Of a DNA stretch of 35,786 nucleotides, positions 21,786 through 30,534 are shown in pieces (position 1 is the stretch's first letter; each line of letters starts with the position of its first letter). This DNA comes from Candidatus Nomurabacteria bacterium (GTDB lineage: Bacteria > Patescibacteriota > Minisyncoccia > Phycocordibacterales > UBA9973). The notes under the pieces were generated by a model that saw nothing but the letters and a program-made list of their open reading frames with translations, was not told the origin of the DNA and made no database searches. The stretch spans positions 1 through 35,786 of the forward strand of contig JARIGO010000013.1 in the NCBI GenBank assembly GCA_029288805.1. The letters are read 5' to 3'. A program made the translations under genes and the position numbers.

Positions 21786-24275
21786 ATGAAGCCCAAAAAA
21801 GCTCCGGTATATAACCACCTAAAGATTGAGAAGAAATGGCAAAAAGAATGGGCTGAAAACGGTACCTACAAGACCGAGCCGGCTACAAGCAAGAAAAAGA
21901 AAATGTATGTCTTGGATATGTTTCCGTATCCATCGGGAGCGGGATTGCACGTCGGACATCCTCGTGGATATATCGCAAGTGACGTCTATGCTCGCATGAA
22001 GCGCATGGAAGGGTTCAATGTCTTGCATCCAATGGGTTTTGACTCGTTTGGTTTGCCAGCAGAACAGTATGCCATTCAGACAAAAAAACATCCTGGGCCG
22101 TTCACCGACAAGCTTGTTGCCCAATACAAGAAGCAATTGGAAATCATTGGTTTTTCATACGACTGGTCACGTGAAGTTTCTACGCATCGTCCTGAATACT
22201 ACAAATGGACACAATGGATTTTCTTGAAACTGTATGACGCCTGGTATGACACAAAGAAAAACAAGGCACTGCCTATCGATGAGCTCGTAGCATTGTTTGA
22301 AAAAAACGGAACAAAAAATGTTCATGCTGTCACTGATAGTGCTGAAACATTTTCCGCAAAGGAATGGAAAAGTTTCTCACAGTTGGAGCAACAGGAGATA
22401 TTGATGCATTACCGTTTGGCATACGAAGGGTTTGCAGAAGTGAACTGGTGTGAAGAGCTCGGTACTGTTCTTGCCAATGATGAAATTGTAGACGGTCCAA
22501 CTGGTCCGGTTTCTGAACGTGGAGGATTTCCTGTTATCAAGAAGTCCATGCGTCAGTGGTTCATGCGCATTACTGCATATGCCGATCGTTTGGCACAAGA
22601 TCTCGAGGGACTTGATTGGCCAAATAGCATTAAGGAAATCCAGAAGAATTGGATTGGCAAGAGTGAGGGAAGTGAGATTAGTTTTGAGATAAAAACAGCT
22701 GATAGTGACATCGGTGAAGTTTCAGTTTTCACTACTCGTGCAGATACGCTTTTTGGCGTGACCTATATCGTGCTTGCGCCTGAATATCCATTTATAGAAG
22801 AATGGCAAAATAGCATTACGAACTGGTCTGAAGTCCAGAAGTATATTAAAAGCGTTTCTCAGAAAGATGAGATGGAACGCACCAGTGCTGACAAGCAAAA
22901 AACCGGCGTACAGCTCAAAGGGCTTGTCGCTATTAATCCTGCAAATGGTGAAGAAGTACCGGTGTGGATCGCAGACTATGTATTGGCAAACTATGGAACC
23001 GGTGCGGTGATGGGTGTTCCTCAACATGACGAACGAGACTATGCGTTTGCAACACAGTACAAGCTTCCGATCATTGATCGTCCTCTTGTCGACAAAATTG
23101 AAATAACAAAAAAAGTTGATGGAAAAATTGTTACTCGATACAAGATGCGTGATGCCATCTTTGCTCGCCAGCGATATTGGGGTGAACCAATTCCATTGCG
23201 TCACCTTGCGAATGGCTTGATCAGTGAAGTTCCCGAAAAAAAATTGCCGCTTACATTGCCAAACGTGAAGTCATACGAACCATCAGGTAATGGTGAAAGT
23301 CCGCTTGCTCGTGTCGCAGCATGGACAAAGGAAGGATACGAGACAAATACTATGCCGGGATGGGCTGGTTCTTCATGGTACTTCCTGCGCTACATGGATC
23401 CGACAAATGCCAAGGCTTTTGCCGGCCAAAAAGCCGTGGACTATTGGAAAGACGTTGATATGTATGTGGGTGGGGCAGAGCATGCTACCGGACATCTCTT
23501 GTACAGTCGTTTTTGGCATAAGTTTTTGTACGATATGAATTATGTGCCGGTGAAGGAACCGTTTAAGGCGTTGAGGAATCAGGGTCTTATTGGTGGAGCA
23601 GATGGGCGCAAAATGTCTAAGCGATGGGGAAATGTCATCAATCCTGACGATGTGGTGAAGACATACGGTGCGGACTCGCTTCGTCTCTTTGAAATGTTCC
23701 TCGGTCCATTCGAATCTCACTTGCCATGGAGTACTGAGGGCATTATTGGTTCACGACGTTTTATAGAACGTGTATGGCGCTTGTCTGGGAGAGTTCGAGA
23801 AAATCACTCTGCTCGAGAGTCGAGTGTGATCTTACACAAAACCATCAAAAAAGTTACTGAAGATATTCAAAACTTTGCATTCAACACCGCAGTATCATCA
23901 ATGATGATTTGTTTGAATGAATTTGAAAAAAGCGGAGTGTCAGAAAAGGACTTCAAAATGTTTCTGCAATTGCTTGCACCATTCGCACCGCACATTACTG
24001 ATGAGCTTTGGAGTGAGTTGGGCGAAAAGAAAAGCATTCATCTTTCTGGGTGGCCAACATACAATCCAAAACTCTTGATCGAAGATGAGGTCACCATCGG
24101 TGTACAGATCAATGGAAAGGTTCGTGCTGAGTTGACTATTGCAGCAGACGCCTCAAAAGAATCAATTGAGTCTGCTGCCTTAGCGCTTCCTCGTGTTCAG
24201 GAATACCTCTCCACTATGACCGTTAAGAAGGTCATTGTCGTACCAGGGCGCGTTATCAACATCGTGGCTCAGTAA
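21786..24275 (+). CDS. leuS: Leucyl-tRNA synthetase, zinc ligands lost
   Basis: This class I synthetase charges tRNA-Leu and edits misacylated product. The 829-residue protein has the HIGH motif as H55VGH58, KMSKR (609-613), the CP1 editing domain with TTRADTLFGVTY and GVPQHDERDYAF, ARQRYWGEPIP, and the C-terminal anticodon domain ending in VQINGKVRAELTIAADAS. The zinc-binding module normally reads WCP...C..C. Here only the first Cys remains (NWCEELGTVLANDEIVDG ... SERGGFPVIK), so no zinc site can form. I choose the ATG at 21786 because the family N-terminus (YNHLKIEKKWQKEW) begins near it. The in-frame GTG at 21768 would add ERCIY. GGAAAG 10 nt before the ATG is a possible weak Shine-Dalgarno sequence. 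Confidence 0.96.
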   Translation: MKPKKAPVYNHLKIEKKWQKEWAENGTYKTEPATSKKKKMYVLDMFPYPSGAGLHVGHPRGYIASDVYARMKRMEGFNVLHPMGFDSFGLPAEQYAIQTKKHPGPFTDKLVAQYKKQLEIIGFSYDWSREVSTHRPEYYKWTQWIFLKLYDAWYDTKKNKALPIDELVALFEKNGTKNVHAVTDSAETFSAKEWKSFSQLEQQEILMHYRLAYEGFAEVNWCEELGTVLANDEIVDGPTGPVSERGGFPVIKKSMRQWFMRITAYADRLAQDLEGLDWPNSIKEIQKNWIGKSEGSEISFEIKTADSDIGEVSVFTTRADTLFGVTYIVLAPEYPFIEEWQNSITNWSEVQKYIKSVSQKDEMERTSADKQKTGVQLKGLVAINPANGEEVPVWIADYVLANYGTGAVMGVPQHDERDYAFATQYKLPIIDRPLVDKIEITKKVDGKIVTRYKMRDAIFARQRYWGEPIPLRHLANGLISEVPEKKLPLTLPNVKSYEPSGNGESPLARVAAWTKEGYETNTMPGWAGSSWYFLRYMDPTNAKAFAGQKAVDYWKDVDMYVGGAEHATGHLLYSRFWHKFLYDMNYVPVKEPFKALRNQGLIGGADGRKMSKRWGNVINPDDVVKTYGADSLRLFEMFLGPFESHLPWSTEGIIGSRRFIERVWRLSGRVRENHSARESSVILHKTIKKVTEDIQNFAFNTAVSSMMICLNEFEKSGVSEKDFKMFLQLLAPFAPHITDELWSELGEKKSIHLSGWPTYNPKLLIEDEVTIGVQINGKVRAELTIAADASKESIESAALALPRVQEYLSTMTVKKVIVVPGRVINIVAQ

Positions 24276-24302
24276 AGACTTTTTCTAATATTGAAAATAA
24301 GG

Positions 24303-24308
24303 TATTAT
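24303..24308 (+). promoter_or_regulatory. -10 box of the Wzy-like TPR gene
   Basis: TATTAT ends 10 nt before the ATG at 24319, giving a leader of about 4 nt. TTGAAA lies 6 nt upstream of it, again too close for a normal -35. No Shine-Dalgarno sequence. Confidence 0.45.
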
Positions 24309-24318
24309 AAAAGCACTT

Positions 24319-26685
24319 ATGTACCAAAATACCATTCGCAAGTTTAACGTCATTTCATTTAGCATTATTACTGGTCTTTGTGCGCTATTACCAATTTTCT
24401 TCCTACCAGCTACCATCAGCGGTCTCGGTGCTACGAAGGCAGTCATTCTTTACATAGCCGTTTTCTTGGCGTTTGCGTTCTGGCTTGTAGCCCAATTTCT
24501 TGATGGTTCATTCAAGATTCCTAAACACTGGGCCTTTGCCGCTTTGGGGTTGTGGGTAGTCTTCAGTTTTATCAGTGCATTGACTTCACAAAATACGAGT
24601 GTGTCACTATGGGGTCGGGGATTTGCCGTTGATTCCTTTGCTACAGTATTGGTGATCGGTATCTTTACTTTTCTAGTTGCCACCTTTGCTCGTGACCAGC
24701 GTCGTTTGGTAAAACTCTTTCTTGCAGCCTTTGCTGGATCAGTGATCACTATTTTCTTGCAAGTGATATTGTATGTGTCACAAAAAACTCATTTTGTTTC
24801 TACCTATCTCGCACACGTTACAACACAAGGTACACTTGTCGGTTCATGGGTTGATTTTGCATACTTCGTGATCTTTACATTCCTACTTGGTTTGTTGATG
24901 TATGAAGTACTGATGCCAAAAGGATTCTTCAAGATCCTATCGCTCATTGCCATGGTGCTTTCATTGGTCGTGTTGGTATTCCTAAACTTCACAGTGGCAT
25001 GGATCATTACTGTCGCATCAGCATTGCTCGTCTTCGTGTACAAGCTATCTGTTGAGCGATCACTATCAAAAATGTTCGTAAAAAATGCGGATGAGCTTGA
25101 TGGTACTGCTGACCAAACCGAAGATGCTTCACAGCGTTTTCCAATAATGTCATTTGTGGCATTGCTCGTAGGACTATTCTTCTTCCTCAGTAGCGCTTCA
25201 ATTGGTGCAAGCTTGGCTCACTATGCTGGTATTTCATTTACTGACATTCGTCCATCATTCGGCGTTACTACTCATGTTATGCGCGCAGAGCTTTCACATG
25301 ATCCTATTTTTGGAGCGGGTGCAGGACGTTATGATGCTGTATGGGATTTGTATCACCCAACAAGTATCAACAGTACTATTTTTTGGAATACGTCATTTGA
25401 TAATGGATACAACTTCTTGGAATCTGTTATCACTACAAACGGTGTCTTGCCGGTAATCTTCCTCATAGCATTGTTATTGATCGCGGTAGTGCATGGCTTC
25501 AAGTTGTTTAGCTACCAGTTCCCAGACCGTTTCAGTCGGTTCATTACGGTTACAACAGTGATCCTGACCGTGGCATTCATCTGTTTGATTCTCTTTGCTG
25601 CACCAGGCTTGGTATTGCTCACATTTGGCTTCATGTACATTGGTATATTGCTTGGCGTATCAACACTTGTCGGCCGCACACCACTGCTATCATTCAACTA
25701 CCTTAAGGATCCACGTACCAGTTTCTTTGCCATTCTTCTGATCGTTGTGTTTGCAATGGCAGGATTCTCAGCGGTGTACTTTAGTGGCAATCGTTTTGCT
25801 AGTATCATTTATTACAACCGTGCATTGGCGGCCGGTGATGCCGCAACCGCGCAAAGTCGTCTTGATAAGGCGTTGGCATTGTCACAAAACGACATCTACT
25901 GGCGTACTCGTACACAGCTTTTCACAACGCAGTTTACTTCAGCTGCAGGCCAGCAAAACCCCGACAAGAACCAATTGCAGAACCTGTTCTCTGGCGCAGA
26001 GCAAAGTGCTCAAGGTGCGGTTGCATGGGATTCAACTAGTGCAAGTAACTGGCTCAGTCTTAGTCAGGTCTATCAGCTCGTTGCCAACAGTCAGAACGCT
26101 CAGGCATATACGAATGCAAAGGCTGCCGCTGACCAGGCACAGAAGCGCAATCCGAACAATCCAGTCTTTGTCCTAAACCAGGCACAGCTTGCGCTTACGA
26201 AACAAGACTATGGCACTGCATTTAATTACATTGCCCAAGCTATGGCGCTGAAGCCTGACTATCTTGATGCATATGTATTGAAGGCACAGATTGAGCAAGC
26301 TCAGGGAAATACCGCAGCTCCTGTTACAGAAATTACTGCATATACCCAGGTAGCTCCGTTTGATGACCAGGGATACCTATTACTTGGACAAGCTCAATTG
26401 CAGGCAAAAGATTATCCAGACGCTATCGTTGCATATGCTCGAGCTCGTGATCTTGCTCCTACCAATCCAAATGATTACTTACAGTATGTGAGTGCGCTTG
26501 AAATTGCAGGGCAAAAGGATCAGGCAATCGTAGCGTTGCAGCAGTTCAAAAAAATGTTTCCAAATGTTACGGGGGTAGACCAACAGATTCAGCGTTTGGA
26601 GAATACTCCTGTCACCACTCCTAGTACTACCACTACTACTCCTGTTACTACTACTAGTAACAAATCTACCCCAAAAAAGAAATAA
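24319..26685 (+). CDS. Wzy/O-antigen-ligase-like polytopic membrane protein with TPR domain
   Basis: This 788-residue protein has roughly a dozen membrane helices (residues 10-490), with the loop typical of Wzy/WaaL-type glycan polymerases and ligases: RAELSHDPIFGAGAGRYDAVW ... NTSFDNGYNFLESVITTNGVLPV. A C-terminal TPR region (about 495-760) repeats patterns such as YNRALAAGDAATAQSRLDKAL and AYARARDLAPTNP. A Thr-rich linker (TPSTTTTTPVTTTS) and a lysine tail end it. Such fusions act on lipid-linked glycans at the outer face of the membrane, so a role in polymerising or transferring a surface glycan is likely but not proven. murJ follows after 23 nt and may be co-transcribed, which would join two lipid-carrier-linked steps. 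Confidence 0.8.
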   Translation: MYQNTIRKFNVISFSIITGLCALLPIFFLPATISGLGATKAVILYIAVFLAFAFWLVAQFLDGSFKIPKHWAFAALGLWVVFSFISALTSQNTSVSLWGRGFAVDSFATVLVIGIFTFLVATFARDQRRLVKLFLAAFAGSVITIFLQVILYVSQKTHFVSTYLAHVTTQGTLVGSWVDFAYFVIFTFLLGLLMYEVLMPKGFFKILSLIAMVLSLVVLVFLNFTVAWIITVASALLVFVYKLSVERSLSKMFVKNADELDGTADQTEDASQRFPIMSFVALLVGLFFFLSSASIGASLAHYAGISFTDIRPSFGVTTHVMRAELSHDPIFGAGAGRYDAVWDLYHPTSINSTIFWNTSFDNGYNFLESVITTNGVLPVIFLIALLLIAVVHGFKLFSYQFPDRFSRFITVTTVILTVAFICLILFAAPGLVLLTFGFMYIGILLGVSTLVGRTPLLSFNYLKDPRTSFFAILLIVVFAMAGFSAVYFSGNRFASIIYYNRALAAGDAATAQSRLDKALALSQNDIYWRTRTQLFTTQFTSAAGQQNPDKNQLQNLFSGAEQSAQGAVAWDSTSASNWLSLSQVYQLVANSQNAQAYTNAKAAADQAQKRNPNNPVFVLNQAQLALTKQDYGTAFNYIAQAMALKPDYLDAYVLKAQIEQAQGNTAAPVTEITAYTQVAPFDDQGYLLLGQAQLQAKDYPDAIVAYARARDLAPTNPNDYLQYVSALEIAGQKDQAIVALQQFKKMFPNVTGVDQQIQRLENTPVTTPSTTTTTPVTTTSNKSTPKKK
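26610..26685 (+). repeat. Low-complexity threonine-coding tract
   Basis: Short ACT/ACC triplet runs encode a threonine-rich linker (TPSTTTTTPVTTTS) near the end of the Wzy-like protein, before a Lys-rich tail. Such triplet tracts can vary in length between strains. Confidence 0.6.
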
Positions 26686-26708
26686 TAGGGTAGTGATGCG
26701 CTGATAGT

Positions 26709-28412
26709 ATGGTCTCAAAAATCATTAAATTCTTGAATAGAGATCTTTTTAGCATGAACCAGGCCGCCCTGGTTCTTGCTGTTTTTTCCTTCCTATCACA
26801 AGTCTTTGGATTGCTGCGTGATCACTTGCTCGCGTCGCTTGTTGGTCCTTCGGCAAACCTGGATACGTACTATGCCGCATTTCGCATACCGGATTTTATT
26901 TACAATTCTTTCGGCGTGCTATTTTCCGTTACCGTACTGATTCCGTTTATTGCGCAGTACGTTGAGCAGGAGAAACAGGATGGACATAACGGTGCCTTCA
27001 AGCGTTTCCTGAACAGTATCTTCAGCGTGTACATGTTTGGTATGATCATACTGTCGCTGATACTGATCGTCATTATGCCGTGGCTGACGCATGTCGTAGC
27101 TCCGGGTTTTCATGGTGCTGAGCATGCCAACCTTGTCTTGTATTCACGCATCATGCTGATCTCGCCGTTACTGTTTGGTTTGGCAAGTCTACTCAGTTCA
27201 TTTGCTCAGGTACAAAAAAAGTTCTTTGCATTTGCCATAGCACCGCTTCTCTATAACGTCGGTATTTTGGTTGGCGTTATTTTCCTGCGACCATTTCTTG
27301 GCATTCTTGGTGTCGTGCTTGGTGTGGCAATTGGCGCAATATTATATTTTGGCATTCAGGTTCCGACATTGGTACGACTTGGCAAGATACCAAGACTCAG
27401 TCTGAATATTGATTGGCAAACCATCAAGCGTGTCATGACGCTGTCATTGCCTCGAACGCTGAGCTCGTCACTGAACAACATTACATTTATCATTATTGGC
27501 GCGATGGCGTCACTGCTGGCGGCAGGCTCCATTTCCATTTTTCAGTTTTCATACAATATCGAAAACACACCACTGCTTATTATCGGTGTGTCGTATGCCG
27601 TTGCAGCCTTTCCAACCATGACCAAGATGTATGCGGCAGGGCAGAAGACTGAATTGATCGAAGTCTTGTATCGTGCCACGCGAAATATGTTTTTCCTTTG
27701 CGTGCCGGCATCACTGTTGATGATTGTCTTGCGTGCGCATATTGTGCGATTGCTCTTGGGTGCAGGAGTCTTCTCATGGAATGACACTCGTCTAGTAGCT
27801 GCAGCAGTAGCGCTGTTTGCATTGTCCATCGTGGCGCAATGTCTGGAACTGTTGCTCGTCAGAGCATTCTTTGCTGTCGGTGATACGAAAACTCCGCTGA
27901 TCATCAATAGTTGGTCTACGCTCGTTACTGTCGGTACTGCCGCAGGGTTGGTATGGCTCTATCACATTAGTCCATACTTTAGTTATTTCATAAACAGTCT
28001 TATGCGTACTGACGGTACCATTGGCGCAAGTGTCATATTGCTGCCATTAGGATTTTCCATTGGTGAAAGCATCAATGCATATGCGTTATGGAGAGCCTTC
28101 AAGAAAAGAATGCCTGCGACTAAAACAGAAGACAAAGCCTTGTCACAAAGCATTTGGCACATGATAGAGGCTGCCATTATCGGAGCGGCTGCATCATACG
28201 GAACGCTTGTGGTAACGGGCATTAACGTAGTGCAAACTCGGTTTATTGGAGTACTAATTCAGGCAGCTGTTGCTACTATCGTCGGTATTGCCATCTACGG
28301 TATCGTACTCAAGGCGCTTCGCAACGAGGATATCAATCTCTTTATCGAAACCGCTAGGAGTCGTTTCTGGAAACGCCGTCCAATTGTGGTTCAAGGTCAG
28401 CAGGATTTGTAG
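26709..28412 (+). CDS. murJ: Lipid II flippase MurJ (MviN family)
   Basis: MurJ moves lipid II, the undecaprenyl-linked cell-wall precursor, across the membrane. The 567-residue protein has the MATE/MOP-type arrangement of about 14 helices. Family motifs include FSFLSQVFGLLRDHLLASLVG near the N-terminus, YYAAFRIPDFIYN, the PLLFGLASLLSSFAQVQKKFFAFAIAPLLYNVGI stretch, and AFFAVGDTKTPLIINSWSTL in the C-terminal half. The C-terminus is basic. It starts 23 nt after the Wzy-like TPR gene with no convincing -10 or Shine-Dalgarno sequence of its own, so co-transcription is likely. Together with MreB, MreC, the ligase and FtsB-like proteins it shows active peptidoglycan synthesis. Confidence 0.93.
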   Translation: MVSKIIKFLNRDLFSMNQAALVLAVFSFLSQVFGLLRDHLLASLVGPSANLDTYYAAFRIPDFIYNSFGVLFSVTVLIPFIAQYVEQEKQDGHNGAFKRFLNSIFSVYMFGMIILSLILIVIMPWLTHVVAPGFHGAEHANLVLYSRIMLISPLLFGLASLLSSFAQVQKKFFAFAIAPLLYNVGILVGVIFLRPFLGILGVVLGVAIGAILYFGIQVPTLVRLGKIPRLSLNIDWQTIKRVMTLSLPRTLSSSLNNITFIIIGAMASLLAAGSISIFQFSYNIENTPLLIIGVSYAVAAFPTMTKMYAAGQKTELIEVLYRATRNMFFLCVPASLLMIVLRAHIVRLLLGAGVFSWNDTRLVAAAVALFALSIVAQCLELLLVRAFFAVGDTKTPLIINSWSTLVTVGTAAGLVWLYHISPYFSYFINSLMRTDGTIGASVILLPLGFSIGESINAYALWRAFKKRMPATKTEDKALSQSIWHMIEAAIIGAAASYGTLVVTGINVVQTRFIGVLIQAAVATIVGIAIYGIVLKALRNEDINLFIETARSRFWKRRPIVVQGQQDL

Positions 28413-28439
28413 TTTTTATTTCAAAGATGACGCGATTTC

Positions 28440-28448
28440 TGATATACT
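28440..28448 (+). promoter_or_regulatory. Extended -10 promoter of S74 protein 1
   Basis: TGA plus TATACT ends 9 nt before the ATG at 28458, leaving a leader of about 3 nt. An in-frame TTG at 28449 directly follows the -10 and would be upstream of the predicted transcription start, so it is rejected. Confidence 0.6.
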
Positions 28449-28457
28449 TTGTATATC

Positions 28458-30503
28458 ATGACACGCCTCCAGGCCTTCATCTTTAAACACAAGACACTGT
28501 TTCTTTCACTCAGTTTTCTCGTGGCGTTTTCTGTTGGCGTGTCCTATGCCGCGCCGCTGGTCTCCCCATACACGCCGGGACAAACCCTTGATCCGCAGTG
28601 CGCGCCAGGGGATACAAATTGTAGCGTTACAAATACTCCTGCTGCTGGCTCTACTGACTACATTCAAAATACTACGAGTCCTCAGACAGCTAATTTTAAT
28701 ATTACCGGCAATGGTATAGTCGGGGGTATCCTTTCTGTTGGAGGCAGCTATAACCTTTATCCTGTGAACGGGGAATCAGGAATCCCTCCCGTTATGGATG
28801 TGGTAATTGATGAATCAACAAATACTGAGCAAGGACCGCAATTTACAGACTACGGTAATAATGGCGGGCACGCCAACATGCACTTTCGTAAGGCTCGGGG
28901 AACGCCAAGTGCTCCCTCTGCAATCCTTGCTGGTGATTACCTATATTCCTTCGGAGCGAGAGGGTACGGTACGACTGGCTTTAACGAATCGTCAGGCGCA
29001 CTGCAATTCCTTGCCGCGGAAAATTTCAGTGACACCAACGCCGGAACGTACGGACAGATCCAGACTACTTCCATAGGCAGAAATGTTAATACGCAGGGTC
29101 GGGATCATACGTTTAAGTTTGGTAGTGACGGCGTGTTCACGGCAGAGCGCTTGAACCTTGGAACTACGAGCACGGTAAGTCCACGGTTGTATGGCGCCGG
29201 AGCGCTATCGTCTTCTGCGTGGGGAAGTAGCGGTATTGATTTAAGCCTTCCTCAAGCCACATACACCGATACTACTTCAAGCGGAACCGTATCGAATAAC
29301 CTCGTCAATGTTTTTGGTCAGCCTACGCTTGTAGCTACTAATCCCACCACGTATACCACTGCCACTAACGTATATATCGGTGGGGCACCAGTTGCTGGAA
29401 CGAATGTTACGCTAACCAATGACTATGCATTATGGGTTGCCGGAGGGTTGGCTCGATTTTCAGGCGGTATTACTGCCGGAGGGTCTCAGTCACTGCCACA
29501 ATGGAATACGAGCGGACCTCTCTTAAATGTGTTTGCCACCACGCTTACCAATACAACTAGTTCTGGTACAGTTACAAACCAAGTCGCGAACTCTTTTGCT
29601 GCTCCAACATTTGCATCGACGAATGCCACTACCATTACAAATGGGTCAACGGTGTATATTGGAGGCGCGCCTACTGCGGGAACGAATACCACTATTACCA
29701 ACCAGTACGCTCTTGATGTGGCATCCGGACTTTCTCAATTTGGTTCCAGTTCTGTCACTACCGGCACCACGGTTGCCACGTTCCAGAATGCTGGTGGTAC
29801 CTGTAACATCATCCCTTCCGTTTCCGGTGGTATCACCTGTAGTTCGGACATGAACCTCAAGAAGAACATTACCAATCTTTCGGACGGTTCAAGCTGGTCA
29901 TTTAACAGTAATGTCACTCCTGCATCTCAAAGTATTCTTGGTGAGGTCCTGGCACTCAATCCCGTTGACTATAACTGGAACGTAGAGCAGGGCACCGACC
30001 CGAAGCACGCCGGCTTCATCGCGCAGGAGGTGCGGCAGGTCTTTCCCGACCTCGTATCGCAAGACCCGCAAACTCACTTGCTTTCCTTGAACTACACCGG
30101 CCTCATTCCATATACTGTCGAAGCCATTAAGGAAATGAATCTCAATGTTACAAACATCGATGACCTTACCAGGACCAATACGTGGAGAGACGCCATTACA
30201 AGCTGGTTCGCTGACAGTGCCAACGGCATACAGAATTTCTTTAGTAAGAAAATTACCAGTGATGAAGTGGATTCTGAAACTATTTGTCTTGGAAAAGCAG
30301 GGCAGCAAACTTGTATTACGAAGGATCAGCTTGATCAGTTACTGCAGAACCAAACTCAGCAGTCCAATCCTAATGCGCCAATGACGACGACGGTTACGAA
30401 TAGTGATACTGCGACTCAGTCTCCAGAAGTTGATCAGGCTCCTGTTGTTACCGATGATGCAGCTGCTACTCAGAGTCCGGATAGCGGCACTGTGTCACAA
30501 TAA
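28458..30503 (+). CDS. Secreted protein with C-terminal S74 self-cleaving chaperone domain (paralogue 1)
   Basis: This 681-residue protein starts with a signal peptide (FIFKHKTLFLSLSFLVAFSVGVSYA), followed at once by the motif YTPGQTLDPQCAPGDTNCSV. The middle is beta-rich and repetitive, with two copies of a module running from TSSGTVxNxxxNxF to YIGGAPxAGTN and TNxYAL. The peptidase S74 (intramolecular chaperone) domain begins at SSDMNLKKNI, where S463 and K468 match the Ser-Lys dyad spacing of phage endosialidase. It continues with VLALNPVDYNWN and HAGFIAQEVRQVFPDLV. In phage tail spikes this domain drives trimerisation and then cuts itself off. A trimeric surface fibre is inferred. A low-complexity tail follows. 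Tandem paralogue at 30535. Confidence 0.85.
   Translation: MTRLQAFIFKHKTLFLSLSFLVAFSVGVSYAAPLVSPYTPGQTLDPQCAPGDTNCSVTNTPAAGSTDYIQNTTSPQTANFNITGNGIVGGILSVGGSYNLYPVNGESGIPPVMDVVIDESTNTEQGPQFTDYGNNGGHANMHFRKARGTPSAPSAILAGDYLYSFGARGYGTTGFNESSGALQFLAAENFSDTNAGTYGQIQTTSIGRNVNTQGRDHTFKFGSDGVFTAERLNLGTTSTVSPRLYGAGALSSSAWGSSGIDLSLPQATYTDTTSSGTVSNNLVNVFGQPTLVATNPTTYTTATNVYIGGAPVAGTNVTLTNDYALWVAGGLARFSGGITAGGSQSLPQWNTSGPLLNVFATTLTNTTSSGTVTNQVANSFAAPTFASTNATTITNGSTVYIGGAPTAGTNTTITNQYALDVASGLSQFGSSSVTTGTTVATFQNAGGTCNIIPSVSGGITCSSDMNLKKNITNLSDGSSWSFNSNVTPASQSILGEVLALNPVDYNWNVEQGTDPKHAGFIAQEVRQVFPDLVSQDPQTHLLSLNYTGLIPYTVEAIKEMNLNVTNIDDLTRTNTWRDAITSWFADSANGIQNFFSKKITSDEVDSETICLGKAGQQTCITKDQLDQLLQNQTQQSNPNAPMTTTVTNSDTATQSPEVDQAPVVTDDAAATQSPDSGTVSQ
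30129..30169 (+). repeat. 41-bp repeat shared by the two S74 genes, copy 1
   Basis: A perfect 41-bp match to 32764-32804, encoding KEMNLNVTNIDDLT just after the S74 domain. Flanking sequence differs at many third positions. Confidence 0.85.
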
Positions 30504-30519
30504 CAAGAATTAGAAAAAA

Positions 30520-30528
30520 TGATATAAT
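30520..30528 (+). promoter_or_regulatory. Extended -10 promoter of S74 protein 2, leaderless arrangement
   Basis: TGA plus a perfect TATAAT ends 6 nt before the ATG at 30535. No -35, no Shine-Dalgarno sequence. The second paralogue thus has its own promoter. Confidence 0.7.
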
Positions 30529-30534
30529 ATCTGC

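Noticed and set aside
22722-23204. 160-codon minus-strand frame inside leuS
   Set aside because: Antisense to the LeuRS editing domain, with no promoter or family match.
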